This document shows, piece after piece, positions 27,163 to 37,386 of a stretch of 64,000 bases of DNA. The DNA comes from Pandoraea pnomenusa (GTDB taxonomy: Bacteria; Pseudomonadota; Gammaproteobacteria; Burkholderiales; Burkholderiaceae), in the NCBI RefSeq assembly GCF_000767615.3, contig NZ_CP009553.3, positions 4,154,001-4,218,000 on the forward strand, in the 5' to 3' direction. Under the pieces are notes generated by a model. It saw only the letters and a list, made by a program, of their open reading frames with translations, made no database searches and was not told the origin of the DNA. Position 1 is the stretch's first letter; each line of letters starts with the position of its first letter. Made by a program: the position numbers and the translations under genes.

Positions 27163-28575
27163 CTAACGCGCCACGCGGTACGCGATACGAAACCCTCCCC
27201 AGTGGCGGCCGTTCACGTAGATCGGCGCCGACGCGTCCTTCATCACCACGAACTCCCCGCCTCCCATATCGCGCCGATACGTCTGCAGCAGCAATGGCTT
27301 GGTGTTGCGACCGGCCGCGGAGCCCGTACGGTCGTTGAACAACCGCCGGTTGCGGCAATGCGCCGCGTTCCATACGGGATCGTTGGTCGGCGTCTGCGAG
27401 AACTTGCGGTTGTGCGTTGGCAGATAGCCGTTCTCGTCGACGGCCGCGCAAAAGGCGATGCGCTCGTTCAGCGCGAGCAACGGTTCCTGAATGGCAGGCA
27501 GCGCCTCGTCGGTAAATCGCGTGAAACGGGCCATTAACTGCTGCGGATTGGAGCCGGGAATCGGTTCGTAGTTGCGATCGAACAACTCCTGCTCGCTGAT
27601 TCGCCCCTTGGCCAGCGCCGCCTCGAAGCTCTCGCCGACTTGCCGCGCGGCGCGCCGCACGGCCCGGATGAACGGCGTGTCTTCCGTCTCGACATCCGCT
27701 TCGGCGATGAGCCCGATCAAGTGTTCCGAGACGGACAGCAAGCCGTTGATTCGCTCGCGCGCGCGCTCGACGTGTTCGGCCGAATGCGTGACGCCGTCAG
27801 CCATTTCATCGACATGCGAGGCCAGCGTTGTGCACTCCGTTTCGATGGCTTCGCTGACCTGTGCAATCTGTCCCGCCTGACGATCGAACGTATCGAGCGC
27901 GGTACCCGCCGTCTCGATCACGCTCGCGATGGCGCGTGTGCCTTCCCGGGCGTCGTTCGCGCGGGCGACGTTGGCGTTGCTCTCGCGCATGAGCCGCTCG
28001 GTGCGCTCGCCCAATGCGGCGAGCGTGTGTTCGATCTGTTGCGTCGCTTCGGCGGTTTTGCTGGCGAGCAGTTTGACCTCGGTGGCCACGACCGCGAAGC
28101 TGCGGCCGGCCACCCCCGCGCGCGCCGCTTCGATGGCGGCATTGAGCGCCAACAGATTGGTTTGCCTGGCGATGACCGAGATACCTTCGGCAACCTTGCC
28201 GACATGATCGAGCGCTTCGCGCAGCCCGGCGATTTCGTCGGCCATGCCCGAGACGCCTTCCACGAGACCGTGGATCGATGCCAGCGAAGCGTGCGCGGTG
28301 TCGCGCGACGCCGCGATCTCGGCGCTGGCGCGATCCGCCACATCGCGGGCGTCTCGCGCGGCGGAGGCAATGCGCTGATTCCCTTCGCTGGTGTCGGCGG
28401 CAGCGCGGCGCAGTTCCTGGAACACTTCGGCCTGCCGTTTGATGCGCACCGCGATCTCGTCGACATTACCGGCGATGTCGCACAGTTCCACGCCGAGCGT
28501 ACCGGCGTTGGTGGCCACCTCGTTCATGATGTTGACGGTCTGCGCGGCTCCCCTTGTGCGCGTGAATAGCCCCAT
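27163..28575 (-). CDS. Soluble methyl-accepting chemotaxis-type receptor
   Basis: This 470-aa protein has no membrane helix. A long coiled-coil signalling region contains the receptor hairpin tip [23 protein letters not shown]...[14 protein letters not shown]-terminal sensory-like domain of ~110 residues follows ([15 protein letters not shown]...[10 protein letters not shown]...GGRH-type end), which resembles a PAS/Cache-like fold common at the end of cytoplasmic receptors. It probably feeds CheA/CheW or a chemosensory-like system. No che genes are nearby. The ATG at 28575 follows GGAGAC; the longer frame upstream is not credible. Confidence 0.88.
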   Translation of the reverse strand: MGLFTRTRGAAQTVNIMNEVATNAGTLGVELCDIAGNVDEIAVRIKRQAEVFQELRRAAADTSEGNQRIASAARDARDVADRASAEIAASRDTAHASLASIHGLVEGVSGMADEIAGLREALDHVGKVAEGISVIARQTNLLALNAAIEAARAGVAGRSFAVVATEVKLLASKTAEATQQIEHTLAALGERTERLMRESNANVARANDAREGTRAIASVIETAGTALDTFDRQAGQIAQVSEAIETECTTLASHVDEMADGVTHSAEHVERARERINGLLSVSEHLIGLIAEADVETEDTPFIRAVRRAARQVGESFEAALAKGRISEQELFDRNYEPIPGSNPQQLMARFTRFTDEALPAIQEPLLALNERIAFCAAVDENGYLPTHNRKFSQTPTNDPVWNAAHCRNRRLFNDRTGSAAGRNTKPLLLQTYRRDMGGGEFVVMKDASAPIYVNGRHWGGFRIAYRVAR

Positions 28576-28871
28576 CGTCAGTCTCCTCGCGTCTCTGATC
28601 TGCTTGTTATGACGAGGGCGCGAGCGCCGCCGGTACGGCGAGAACCGCCAGGCACACCGGGTAGACGTCTGCGCCGCACGCCGGCGCTTTCTTGCGCCGA
28701 GTGTCGAAAAGTATAACGGGAGAAAAACGGCCGACTTGAGGGTTTCCTCTCGTTTTCCCGGCCCCGCTTCCCCCTCGCGCCCCGGCACGGGGCGACGCGC
28801 GTTGGCACTTTTCGACGTTGTCCGAGCACCCTCTCACGCACGGCTTACGCCGGACTTACTGCGTGGACTGA

Positions 28872-29789
28872 CTACGCGTCGCGCCCCGTTGACGCACCGA
28901 TCGCCACGCGCAGCGCATCGCCCACCGCGCGCACGAGCGCGCCGGCGTCGCGGCGATGCAGCAATGCGACTTCGCTGCTCGCGCTTTCGTCGTCGAGCGC
29001 CACGCGGTGCACTTGTGCACCGGCGATCGCACCGAGGCTCTCCGGCACGATAGCCACACCGAAGCCCGCGGCCACCAGATGCACGAGCGTCGCCTTGCGC
29101 GACGTGGCGGCAGCCGCCCGAGGGAAGAAGCCATGCTGCTGGCACAGTTGTGCCACGCGATAGCTGAGTCCGCCGCGCTCGCGATGCGGCACGGAGACGA
29201 AAGGTTCGGCCGCCAGCGCCGCCACACTGACCGAGGTTTTCCCCGCGAGGGCATGATGGGCCGGCACGAGCAATTGCAGGCGCTCCCGCGCAACGACCTC
29301 GCACACGATCGACGGCGCGGGACGCAGCACCGGCAGCCGCACCAGTCCCAGATCGACGCGCCCGGCTTCGATCTCGTCCTGCTGCTGCTCGGACGACAGC
29401 GTCGAGACATCGACGCTCACCCCCGCATGAGCCTGCAAATGTGCATGAAGCGCGGCGGGCAGCGCGCCGGCGAAGGGCACCGAGCTGGAATGCGCGAGCC
29501 GCACGGTGCCCTGCTCGCCGCGCGCCACGCTGCGCGTGAGCGCCACGGAGCCGTCGAGGTCGGTGAGCACGCGCCGCGCCTCGCTCACGAACGTGCGCCC
29601 CGCCGGCGTGAGCGTCACGCCCTTCGACGAGCGCTCGAGCAACACCGCCTGAAGCTCGCACTCGAGCTCCGATATCTGCCGGCTGAGCGCCGACTGTGCG
29701 ACGAACAATCGCTCCGCGGCCGCGCTGAAGCCGCCTGCGTCTACCACTTCGAGGAAATACCGCAACTGCCGCAGCGACACCATGACCAT
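28872..29789 (-). CDS. LysR-family regulator
   Basis: The ~305-aa protein starts with the LysR helix-turn-helix (LRQLRYFLEVVDAGGFSAAAERLFVAQSALSRQISELE), followed by a periplasmic-binding-like effector domain. Two in-frame ATGs at 29789 and 29783 are equally possible. It is divergent from the TauE/SafE permease gene, whose start is ~125 nt away, so it probably controls that gene. Confidence 0.9.
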   Translation of the reverse strand: MVMVSLRQLRYFLEVVDAGGFSAAAERLFVAQSALSRQISELECELQAVLLERSSKGVTLTPAGRTFVSEARRVLTDLDGSVALTRSVARGEQGTVRLAHSSSVPFAGALPAALHAHLQAHAGVSVDVSTLSSEQQQDEIEAGRVDLGLVRLPVLRPAPSIVCEVVARERLQLLVPAHHALAGKTSVSVAALAAEPFVSVPHRERGGLSYRVAQLCQQHGFFPRAAAATSRKATLVHLVAAGFGVAIVPESLGAIAGAQVHRVALDDESASSEVALLHRRDAGALVRAVGDALRVAIGASTGRDA

Positions 29790-29913
29790 GCCGTTTCGAG
29801 ATCGAACATCGCCACATTCTATATTGGCGCGCATTAGCCTCGCCGCCCTATGCTGACGACGATCCCGCGCATGCCTGCGCGCCACTCGAACTCGCCAGCC
29901 CTCGCCCGTCACC

Positions 29914-30705
29914 ATGCTCCCGATGCCGCTTCATCTCGTTCCCGACACAATCCTGGGCTCGCTGCTCGCCGCGCTTCCTTCCCCCGGGCATTGGGCGCTC
30001 ATGAGCGCGGCGCTCGTCGTCGCGTACGTCATCTTCGGCATCGCCGGCTTCGGCACGGCACTCGTCGCCAGCCCTGTGCTTGCCTATGCCTTGCCCGTTG
30101 CGCAGATCGTGCCGATGCTCGCGCTGCTCGACTTCGGTGCCGCCTCGGGCAATGTGATGCGCAACGCGCGCGCAGCGGATGTGGCCGAACTGCGCCGGCT
30201 CTTACCGTCGATCGTCGCTGGCAGCCTCGTGGGGGGCGCGCTGCTGCTCACGTTGAAACCGGACATCCTGTTGCGCGCGCTGGGATGGTTCGTCTGCGCC
30301 TACGCCCTCTTTTCCCTGGCCGGACCGAAGGCGAAGTCACGACTCTCGCAGGCGTGGGCGATTCCGTTCGGCGCGCTGGGCGGTCTGTTCGGCGCCATGT
30401 TCGGCAGCGGCGGGTTTCTGTTCGCGATCTACCTCACGAGCCGTCTGGAGCGCGTCGAGGCCATGCGCATCACGCAGTCGACACTCATCGGCTTCAGTAC
30501 CCTCGTGCGCGCCATGCTGTTCCTGATCGCCGGCGTCTACGCCAACGTGTCGATGCTCGCGACGGCCGCCTCCCTCGTGCCTGCCATGATCGCGGGAATG
30601 TGGCTCGGCAAGCACGTCACCCTGCGACTCTCCCGCCAGCAGTTCGTGAGGCTGGTCAATGTCGTCGTGCTCGCAGCCGGCATCGCGCTCCTGCTGCGCA
30701 CTTGA
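29914..30705 (+). CDS. TauE/SafE-family sulfite/anion permease
   Basis: This 263-aa membrane protein has about eight helices. The duplicated family pattern includes GIAGFGTALVASPVL near the start and PFGALGGLFGAMFGSGGFLFAIY in the second half. Members export or import sulfur anions or organic anions. It is divergent from a LysR gene. A second ATG three codons later is also possible. Confidence 0.87.
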   Translation: MLPMPLHLVPDTILGSLLAALPSPGHWALMSAALVVAYVIFGIAGFGTALVASPVLAYALPVAQIVPMLALLDFGAASGNVMRNARAADVAELRRLLPSIVAGSLVGGALLLTLKPDILLRALGWFVCAYALFSLAGPKAKSRLSQAWAIPFGALGGLFGAMFGSGGFLFAIYLTSRLERVEAMRITQSTLIGFSTLVRAMLFLIAGVYANVSMLATAASLVPAMIAGMWLGKHVTLRLSRQQFVRLVNVVVLAAGIALLLRT

Positions 30706-30809
30706 CGGACGAGCGGCCCAGCGCATGGGCGCCCCCGTTCGCTGGCGAGTGCGTGCCGAGCGTTGCAAACGGATATGCTGGCGACTTCCCCACCCGAGGT
30801 GTGCCCGTC

Positions 30810-31748
30810 ATGCCCTCTGCCGCGCTCCCGGCTTTGCTCGTCTTCGGTGAAGCGCTCACCGACCTCATTCGTCAGCCGCACGGCGACGCCCGCCACTGGG
30901 TCAGTCGCGCGGGCGGCGCCTGCTGGAACGTGGCGCGCGTATGCGCCGCCATGGGGGTGCCGACGGGGTACGGTGGCGCGATCAGCACGCACGCGCCGTT
31001 CGGCACCGAGCTGCTCGCACTGACGCGTGCCGCCGGGCTCGACCCACGTTATGTCCAGCCGGTCGACGCCCCGCCGCTGGTCGCCGTGGTGCATCGGCAC
31101 GATCCACCCGACTACTTCTTTCTCGGCAACGGTGCGGCCGATCTGGCCTTCGATCCGGCGGCCCTGCCGTCGGGCTGGCAAGACGCCGCACGCACGGCGC
31201 ACTTCGGCTGCATCAGTCTCGTGCGCGAGCCGCTGGCAGGCACGTTGCTGGCGCTTGCGTCGTCATTGCACACGCGCGGCGTGACGATCAGCTTCGATCC
31301 GAATCTTCGCAACCTGATGGGGCCGGACTATCGTGCGACGTTTGCGCGAATGGCCGCGCTCGCCACATGGCTCAAGCTTTCGGTCGAAGACCTGCGAGGA
31401 CTCTATCCCGGTCGAACCGACGAGGACGCCCTTGCCGACGTCAGGCACATCGCCCCGCAAGTCCGAATATTGCTCACCGACGGCGAGCGCGGCATGCGCC
31501 TGTTGCTGCCCGGGGCCGAGGCGATTGCCCAGCCCGCCTACCGCGTGGACGTGGCGGATACCGTCGGCGCGGGCGACGCCGCCATCGGTGCATGGCTCGC
31601 GAGCCTGTCCCGCGCACCGGACGCCGCGCTGGCCCACCATCTGCGCCGTGCCGCGGCCGCCGCCGCGCTCGCCTGCACGCGCACGGGCGCGCACGCCCCG
31701 GACTGGCATGCGGTCGAAGCACTGATTCACGCGGCTCCCCGGGCGTGA
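30810..31748 (+). CDS. PfkB-family carbohydrate kinase (fructokinase-like)
   Basis: This 312-aa ribokinase-fold enzyme has N-terminal LLVFGEALTDLI, the sugar-binding GGACWNVARVCAAMG and the anion-hole/catalytic motif DTVGAGD at ~250-256. It phosphorylates a sugar with ATP; fructose is the common substrate in this branch. The ATG at 30810 follows GAGGTG. It lies 104 nt after the TauE gene on the same strand, with no clear functional link. Confidence 0.87.
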   Translation: MPSAALPALLVFGEALTDLIRQPHGDARHWVSRAGGACWNVARVCAAMGVPTGYGGAISTHAPFGTELLALTRAAGLDPRYVQPVDAPPLVAVVHRHDPPDYFFLGNGAADLAFDPAALPSGWQDAARTAHFGCISLVREPLAGTLLALASSLHTRGVTISFDPNLRNLMGPDYRATFARMAALATWLKLSVEDLRGLYPGRTDEDALADVRHIAPQVRILLTDGERGMRLLLPGAEAIAQPAYRVDVADTVGAGDAAIGAWLASLSRAPDAALAHHLRRAAAAAALACTRTGAHAPDWHAVEALIHAAPRA

Positions 31749-31763
31749 TCCGCACGCCGCCCC

Positions 31764-31805
31764 TGATCATCCATCCAGATTGTGGCTATGATGACACCCA
31801 ATCAT
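31764..31805 (+). promoter_or_regulatory. Promoter with overlapping palindrome before a LysR gene
   Basis: TGATCA (31764-31769) and TATGAT (31787-31792) are 17 nt apart and fit -35/-10 boxes. ATGAT-N8-ATCAT (31788-31805) overlaps the -10, a typical place for autorepression by a LysR protein. Confidence 0.5.
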
Positions 31806-31827
31806 CACCATTTCCGATGGATTTACC

Positions 31828-32736
31828 ATGACGCCTGACCAATTGCTGACCTTTGCGACCGTGGCCGAACTGGGCAACATCAGCCATGCGGCTCAGGCGC
31901 TCCATCTCTCTCAACCGGCGGTGTCGGGCCAGTTGCGACTGTTGCAGGAGTCGTTCGGCGAGCCGCTTTACCGGCGTGACGGTCGGGGAATCCGGCTCAC
32001 CGCCGTGGGGGAGCAGGTCGCGGTATACGCCAACAAATTGCGGCAGGACTACCGCCAGGCGCTCACGCTGCGCGACAGTCTGCGCGGCATGGAAACCGGC
32101 GCGCTGCGCATCGGCGCGAGCACCACGCCCGCGAGCTACCTGCTGCCGTATGTCATTGCGGCGTTTCACCAGCGCTATCCGGCCGTCGCGCTCCACATCG
32201 TCGACGGCAACACGAGCGAGATCGTGGCGCAACTCGACCGGCTGGACGTGGCGTTCATCGAGGGTGCGGTGCCGCCGGGCCTGTCGCCGGAGATCGCGGT
32301 GCGGCCTTGGCGCGACGACGAGATCGTCGCCATTGCGCGGGCCGATCATCCGCTGGCACGGCATCCCGAGGGCGCGTCGTTGCAAAGCATCGCCGAGTAC
32401 CCGTTGATTCTGCGCGAACCGGGGTCCGGGGTGCGGGCGCTGGTGGCCAGGGCGTTCTCCGTGGCCGCGCTCACGCCGCGCGTCGCGTTGGAGCTGGCCG
32501 GCGTGGAAAGTATCAAGGAAGCCGTACGCGCGGGCATGGGCGTGGGATTCGTATCCGCGATGTCGATGCGCCACGAAGACGCGGCGCTCGCGGCGGTGCG
32601 TATCGACCCGCCACATGGGCTCAAGCGCCTGCTCACCGCACTCGTGCCGCACGCCGACGCATTGTCGCGCCCCACCGAGCGCTTCCTTGCCCAATGCTTC
32701 GCGGGCGACGACACCGATCCGGCGGCCTTGCGGTGA
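31828..32736 (+). CDS. LysR-family regulator (CysL/CbbR-like)
   Basis: The 302-aa protein has an N-terminal helix-turn-helix MTPDQLLTFATVAELGNISHAAQALHLSQPAVSGQLRLLQ. Its effector domain (GALRIGASTTPASYLLP) resembles that of the CysL/CbbR group. A probable self-regulated promoter lies directly upstream. Target genes are not obvious: the kinase gene upstream is on the same strand and the reductase gene downstream is convergent. Confidence 0.9.
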   Translation: MTPDQLLTFATVAELGNISHAAQALHLSQPAVSGQLRLLQESFGEPLYRRDGRGIRLTAVGEQVAVYANKLRQDYRQALTLRDSLRGMETGALRIGASTTPASYLLPYVIAAFHQRYPAVALHIVDGNTSEIVAQLDRLDVAFIEGAVPPGLSPEIAVRPWRDDEIVAIARADHPLARHPEGASLQSIAEYPLILREPGSGVRALVARAFSVAALTPRVALELAGVESIKEAVRAGMGVGFVSAMSMRHEDAALAAVRIDPPHGLKRLLTALVPHADALSRPTERFLAQCFAGDDTDPAALR

Positions 32737-32821
32737 CACGCGGGAGCGACCCCATCGTACGCCCCGCGGCACTCGTCGCAACGCCCACCGGACCGGCGCG
32801 TCAGGCCGGGCTCCTACGGCC

Positions 32822-33928
32822 TCATTTGAAATCCCACGCCATCTGCTCGGCAACCGGGGTCGCCTCCGACGAGCGCACGCACACCTCCAGGTAGTCCGTC
32901 ACCGACGGCGGCGCCGGGGTGCCTTCGGCGAGCAGGCGCCGGTTGTCGAAGACATAGTCGAGCGCCGCGAAGGATCCGTAGCGGCGCAGCGCCTTGGCCA
33001 TCAGACGGCTGTTGCCCTGCCCCAGCTCGCTCGCGAGCCGCGGCGCGAGGCGGTCGATCTCGTCCGCCCCGACATGACGGAAGCGCTCGCCCAACGGCGC
33101 GACGCCCCGCGCCATGGCCAGCGCCGCTTCGATCTCACGGATCGTGCGCGCGCCGCCCTCGCCCGCCGACACGTGATAAAGGTCGTGGCGCAGGTGCGGC
33201 AGGAAGGCCAGGTCGATCAGCGCATCGGCGCAGAAATCGACCGGCACCACGTCGAGCCGGTCGTCGAGACCGCAGGTGAACGCCCCCAGCAACTGCACCA
33301 TCCGGAACATCCAGAAGATGCTGCCCGACGGTTCGCACCCCAGCCGTGTGTGCCCCACCACGATCGACGGACGCGCCACGACCAGCGGCAGCCCCGGCCA
33401 TTCGCGTCGCAGGCGACGCTCGGCTTCGGCCTTGGAGGCCGTGTAAGGCACGACCTGCCGGTCGGCACACGGCAGATCGTGCGATTCACGCACGAGCCCC
33501 GAAAGGGCGTCGCCGCAGGCCATGGCGGTTCCCACATGCACGAAGCGTTCGAGCACCGGCGACGCTGCGACGGCACGCGCCAGCGCCAGCGTGCCGTTCA
33601 CGTTGACGACGTCGAGCTTAGGGTGCGGCGAAAAGCTGGCGATCGCGCCCGCGTGGATCACATGAGTGACGCGACGCATCCGTGGGTCGTCATCGAACGA
33701 CACCGGATTCGCCAGGTCGCCGCACACGATGTTCGCTTCGGTCAGCGCAAGCCGATGCACCGGCGCCACACGGAAGCGATCCATCGCGGCGCGAACCCGC
33801 GAGAGTCCGTCGCTGCCGGTGCGTGCGCGCACGAGCAGCAGCAATGACGGGCCGAACCCGTCCTTCAGGAGCTGGGCGACGACGGCGCCGCCCACGAAAC
33901 CGGTGCTTCCGGTAACGAGAATTCGCAT
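32822..33928 (-). CDS. NAD(P)-dependent epimerase/thioester-reductase-like protein
   Basis: This 368-aa extended short-chain dehydrogenase begins MRILVTGSTGFVGGAV, whose GxxGxxG binds the nucleotide. It has YTASKAEAE (Tyr/Lys pair) in mid-sequence and an NAD_binding_4-like layout (VVNVNGTLALARAV, VVARPSIVVGHT). Such proteins reduce acyl thioesters or epimerise sugars. It stands alone, so the substrate is unknown. Confidence 0.85.
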   Translation of the reverse strand: MRILVTGSTGFVGGAVVAQLLKDGFGPSLLLLVRARTGSDGLSRVRAAMDRFRVAPVHRLALTEANIVCGDLANPVSFDDDPRMRRVTHVIHAGAIASFSPHPKLDVVNVNGTLALARAVAASPVLERFVHVGTAMACGDALSGLVRESHDLPCADRQVVPYTASKAEAERRLRREWPGLPLVVARPSIVVGHTRLGCEPSGSIFWMFRMVQLLGAFTCGLDDRLDVVPVDFCADALIDLAFLPHLRHDLYHVSAGEGGARTIREIEAALAMARGVAPLGERFRHVGADEIDRLAPRLASELGQGNSRLMAKALRRYGSFAALDYVFDNRRLLAEGTPAPPSVTDYLEVCVRSSEATPVAEQMAWDFK

Positions 33929-33974
33929 GGCTGTGGCCTCACAAAGGCTGGAAGGTCAGGAACGCGGCGCGTGC

Positions 33975-34853
33975 TCAGAACGTGTAGTTCAGCGTTGCGG
34001 CGGCCTGGTAATTGGTCTTGTTGAATACGATGGGGCTCTTCGACGCATTGCCGGTGTAGCGCATCACGCCGCCGGCCACGTTTGTGCTCCAGTGCCTGGT
34101 GAACTTGTGCGTCCAGCTCGCCGTGAGACTCACGCCGTACAGCCCGCCACCGGCCGAGTACTGCCGATAGCCGGAATTCAGGCTTTGCGTCGGCGTCACG
34201 CCGAAATAGGTCTGCGCGTACTTGCCGCTCGCGAAGTGTGCGGCGGCGCCCACGGCGATCGAGTCTGCCGCCGACCGGTACACATCGCCGTCCACCGAGA
34301 AGCGATAGACGTTGCCGCGATCGCGATTGGACAGCGGGACATCGGCCGCCACACTGACGACCGCAATGTCGCCAATGGCATAGCCGGCTTGAAGCGTGGT
34401 GAACACCGAGCCTTTGATGTCCCCCATGCCACGCAGCTTGTTCGAGCCCGAGTCCAGCCCCCTGGCGCGATCCTTGCGGCCGCCGTCATACGCCATCGCG
34501 GCCGACAGGAAGAAGCCCTTCGGGAGGGAGAGCCGATACCCCACGCCCCCCAGGCCGACGAAAACCCCATAAGGCGTTTGCAGCGCGAGATTCAGCGCCG
34601 GGGTCGCACGATACTCGTCGCTGCCCATGTAGCGAGGCGACACACCGACACCGCCGCCGATCGTGAACTCGTAACCGCTCTCGGGTGCTTGCGAGGGAAG
34701 ACTCTGATCGGGCTGAATGCCACTGTAGCGCGCTGGCTCGACCGCACCCGCGAGCGGCACGATAACGCAAAGCAGCAGGCCGGCGCCCGTCAGGCGCGGC
34801 AGATGTCGGGAGGTGCGTGCGAGGCGGTTCTGGCAAACGTTACAGCTTTTCAT
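33975..34853 (-). CDS. MipA/OmpV family outer-membrane protein
   Basis: The 292-aa precursor has a signal peptide ending near residue 37 (AGA|VEP). A beta-barrel follows with the OmpV pattern YEFTIGGGVGVSPRYMGSDEYR and a C-terminal aromatic residue (LNYTF). MipA-type proteins scaffold peptidoglycan enzymes or act as stress porins. AGGAGT precedes the ATG at 34853. It is divergent from the RstAB-like genes, which may control it. Confidence 0.88.
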   Translation of the reverse strand: MKSCNVCQNRLARTSRHLPRLTGAGLLLCVIVPLAGAVEPARYSGIQPDQSLPSQAPESGYEFTIGGGVGVSPRYMGSDEYRATPALNLALQTPYGVFVGLGGVGYRLSLPKGFFLSAAMAYDGGRKDRARGLDSGSNKLRGMGDIKGSVFTTLQAGYAIGDIAVVSVAADVPLSNRDRGNVYRFSVDGDVYRSAADSIAVGAAAHFASGKYAQTYFGVTPTQSLNSGYRQYSAGGGLYGVSLTASWTHKFTRHWSTNVAGGVMRYTGNASKSPIVFNKTNYQAAATLNYTF

Positions 34854-35099
34854 GGGACTCCTACAAAAATTCGGGGGATTTCGTTCGTCTTCGGCGGGGG
34901 GGCCAACGAATGCCACGCATGTTAGGCGCGATGCATTGCCATGGCTGTTACCCGATTTAGGAGAGTTGTGAACAAGTGTTTTCAATTGTTCGCAGGTTTG
35001 AAACGCCCGCCCGGCGGGGCGGCGGGGCAGTAGAATGCGCCTCGCGGGAGTGCCGCCGACCCTTCGCGGCACAGCACAAACAGGAAAAGGAATACGGCC

Positions 35100-35804
35100 A
35101 TGTACCGTGTCTTGTTGGTCGAGGACGATGCGCGCCTGGCCGCGCTCGTCACCGAATATCTGCACGCCTACCGCTTCGAGGTGATGGTCGTGTCCAACGG
35201 CGCGCGCGCGCTCGAGCGTTTTCGTGCGTTCTCACCCGACATCGTGGTGCTCGATCTGATGCTGCCGGGCTTGGACGGCATGGAAATCTGCCGGCAATTG
35301 CGTGCCGTGAGCAGCACGCCGATCCTGATCCTCACGGCCCGCGAAGACACGTACGACCAGGTCGCCGGGCTTGAAGTGGGTGCCGACGACTACGTCGTGA
35401 AGCCGGTCGAGCCGCGCCTGCTGCTCGCCCGGCTGCGCGCGCTGCTGCGCCGGGTCGTGCCACCGGCCGAACCCGAGATCGGGTCCGACGACGGCATCGC
35501 CTTCGGCCAGCTGCGCATCGTGCCGCGCGACCGCATGGTGTTCTGGCGCGGCGCTCCGGTGGAGCTCAAGTCAAACGAGTTCAGCCTGTTGCTGATTCTG
35601 GCGCGCGGCGCCGGCCGTGTCGTGACCCGCGACGAGATCCTCCAGCAATTGCGCGGCATCGAGTTCGACGGCATCGACCGTACGGTCGACGTCGGCATCT
35701 ACCGGTTGCGCAAGCGCTTCGAGGACACCGACGGCGAGCCGCAGCGCATCAAGACCGTCTGGGGGCGCGGCTATCTGTTCAGTCCGTCGGCGTGGGAGAG
35801 CTGA
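35100..35804 (+). CDS. rstA: OmpR/PhoB-family response regulator, RstA-like
   Basis: This 234-aa regulator has a receiver domain with acidic pair ED (~8-9), phospho-Asp ~52 (VVLDLMLPG) and VKPVEPRLLLARLRALLRR. A winged helix follows with LKSNEFSLLLILARGAGRVVTRDEIL and the RstA-like tail RTVDVGIYRLRKRFEDTDGEPQRIKTVWGRGYLF. The close match in tail and kinase partner supports RstA. AGGAAAAGGAA precedes the ATG. The kinase starts 3 nt after its stop. Confidence 0.9.
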   Translation: MYRVLLVEDDARLAALVTEYLHAYRFEVMVVSNGARALERFRAFSPDIVVLDLMLPGLDGMEICRQLRAVSSTPILILTAREDTYDQVAGLEVGADDYVVKPVEPRLLLARLRALLRRVVPPAEPEIGSDDGIAFGQLRIVPRDRMVFWRGAPVELKSNEFSLLLILARGAGRVVTRDEILQQLRGIEFDGIDRTVDVGIYRLRKRFEDTDGEPQRIKTVWGRGYLFSPSAWES

Positions 35805-35807
35805 GCC

Positions 35808-37115
35808 ATGTTTCGCATTCTTTTGAAGCTCTATGCGCTCGTCGCGATATCGCTGGTCGCCACCATCCTCATCATCAACCATGCGTTCGGCTACATCTTC
35901 TATGACGTGCTCAACCAGGCGTCGCAAAAGCAGTTGGGCGCGTACGCATGGCTCGTCAATGAGCGGATCAAGGCCCTGCCGGAGTCGCAATGGCCGGCCT
36001 TCATCGCGCAGCTGGAAAGCCACGGCAACGACAAATTCGAGATCAAGCCGCTCACCGACGTCGCCCTGCCGCGCGAGTACGCCCGCCAGGATCTCGAGGC
36101 CGGCAAAGTCGTTGCGACTGCAACGGACGGCGATCACTTTGCCATGCGCCTGGGCACTTCCGACTGGGCGCTGACCTCGGCAAGCGGCACGAGCACGGAC
36201 TGGAATCTTCGGACCATCAACTATCTGGCCTACGCCGTGCTCGCATTGCTCACGCTCACGGCCGTGCTGACCTGGGTGCGGTGGTACTGGAACGACATGC
36301 AGGCCCTGAATCGGGCGGCGAGCCTGTTTGGCGAAGGCGACTTCACCGCGCGCGCCCGCGTCTCGCGTTTTTCCAACCTGACGGCACTCGTGCGGGTGTT
36401 CAACACCATGGCCGATCGCATCGAACGTTCGATCAAGACGCAAAAGGACATGATCAATGCGGTGTCGCACGAATTGCGCACGCCCATCGCCCGACTGGAC
36501 TTCGGACTCGAGATCCTGCAACAGCGCCGCCACGAACCCGACGCCAACGAGCGCATCAACGCGCTCAAGGGCGATATTCGCGAGCTTGACGAACTCGTCA
36601 CGGAACTGCTCTCGCTCGCCCGCCTGGACCAGATCACGGCGCCTCCGGCGCGTCACGCGGTGTCGCTGCGCCTGATGTTCGACAGCCTGGCCGCAAATAG
36701 CACCGAGGTGCTCGCAGCCCGTTCCATTGCGCTCGATATCGCGGCCGAGCCCGGCGCGGACTGCGTCGAAGTCGAACCCAAGTTGCTCGCGCGTGCCGTG
36801 CAGAACCTGCTCAACAACGCCATGCGGCACACCACGCGGCGCATCGTTTGCGGCGCGAAGTCCTGCGACGGCGGCGACGTCATGATTTACGTGGACGATG
36901 ATGGCGAAGGCGTGCCCGAGCCTGAGCGTGCACGCATCTTCGAACCGTTCCACCGCTTGGACAGCAGCCGCAATCGCGCCACCGGCGGCTTTGGCCTCGG
37001 GCTGGCGATCGTGCGGCGCATCGCCTTGTTACACGGGGGCAAGGTCGGTGTCGAGACCTCGCCGCTCGGCGGTGCGCGCTTCACCATCACACTGCCCGGT
37101 CCGGCGCCACTCTGA
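35808..37115 (+). CDS. rstB: Sensor histidine kinase, RstB-like
   Basis: The 435-aa kinase has TM1 ~10-30, a small periplasmic domain (~32-135) and TM2 ~140-158. A HAMP domain follows, then HisKA with His ~221 in NAVSHELRTPIARLDF and HATPase_c (N-box LNNAMRHTTRR, G1 VDDDGEG, G2 GGFGLGLAIVRRI). The short periplasmic domain and RTPIARL form fit RstB. It partners the preceding regulator. A 12-bp hairpin follows. Confidence 0.9.
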   Translation: MFRILLKLYALVAISLVATILIINHAFGYIFYDVLNQASQKQLGAYAWLVNERIKALPESQWPAFIAQLESHGNDKFEIKPLTDVALPREYARQDLEAGKVVATATDGDHFAMRLGTSDWALTSASGTSTDWNLRTINYLAYAVLALLTLTAVLTWVRWYWNDMQALNRAASLFGEGDFTARARVSRFSNLTALVRVFNTMADRIERSIKTQKDMINAVSHELRTPIARLDFGLEILQQRRHEPDANERINALKGDIRELDELVTELLSLARLDQITAPPARHAVSLRLMFDSLAANSTEVLAARSIALDIAAEPGADCVEVEPKLLARAVQNLLNNAMRHTTRRIVCGAKSCDGGDVMIYVDDDGEGVPEPERARIFEPFHRLDSSRNRATGGFGLGLAIVRRIALLHGGKVGVETSPLGGARFTITLPGPAPL

Positions 37116-37155
37116 TACGGCGCCTGCCCGGGCCTTCCCCGCGAACGCAACACCC

Positions 37156-37187
37156 GCGGCCGGCGATCGCATCGCCGGCCGCTTTCG
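37156..37187 (+). terminator. Hairpin terminator after the RstAB-like operon
   Basis: GCGGCCGGCGAT / ATCGCCGGCCGC is a perfect 12-bp stem with a 3-nt loop, followed by TTTCGTT. It starts 40 nt past the kinase stop and isolates the porin operon. Confidence 0.75.
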
Positions 37188-37386
37188 TTACACGGTCCGC
37201 TTTGGCTGCGGTGGCTGCGGTGGCCGGGGTGCCCGGCGACGCCGGCCGCGTCGCCCGCGTCATGCACGCCGCGCACCTCGCGCAGGGAGAGCGCGTCGCA
37301 CTTCGGACGACGACACATTGTCACGTCAGCGACATGTTGGCCGCTTACATTGGCGGCTCAATTTAATCCCAAAGAGGACCCTCATC

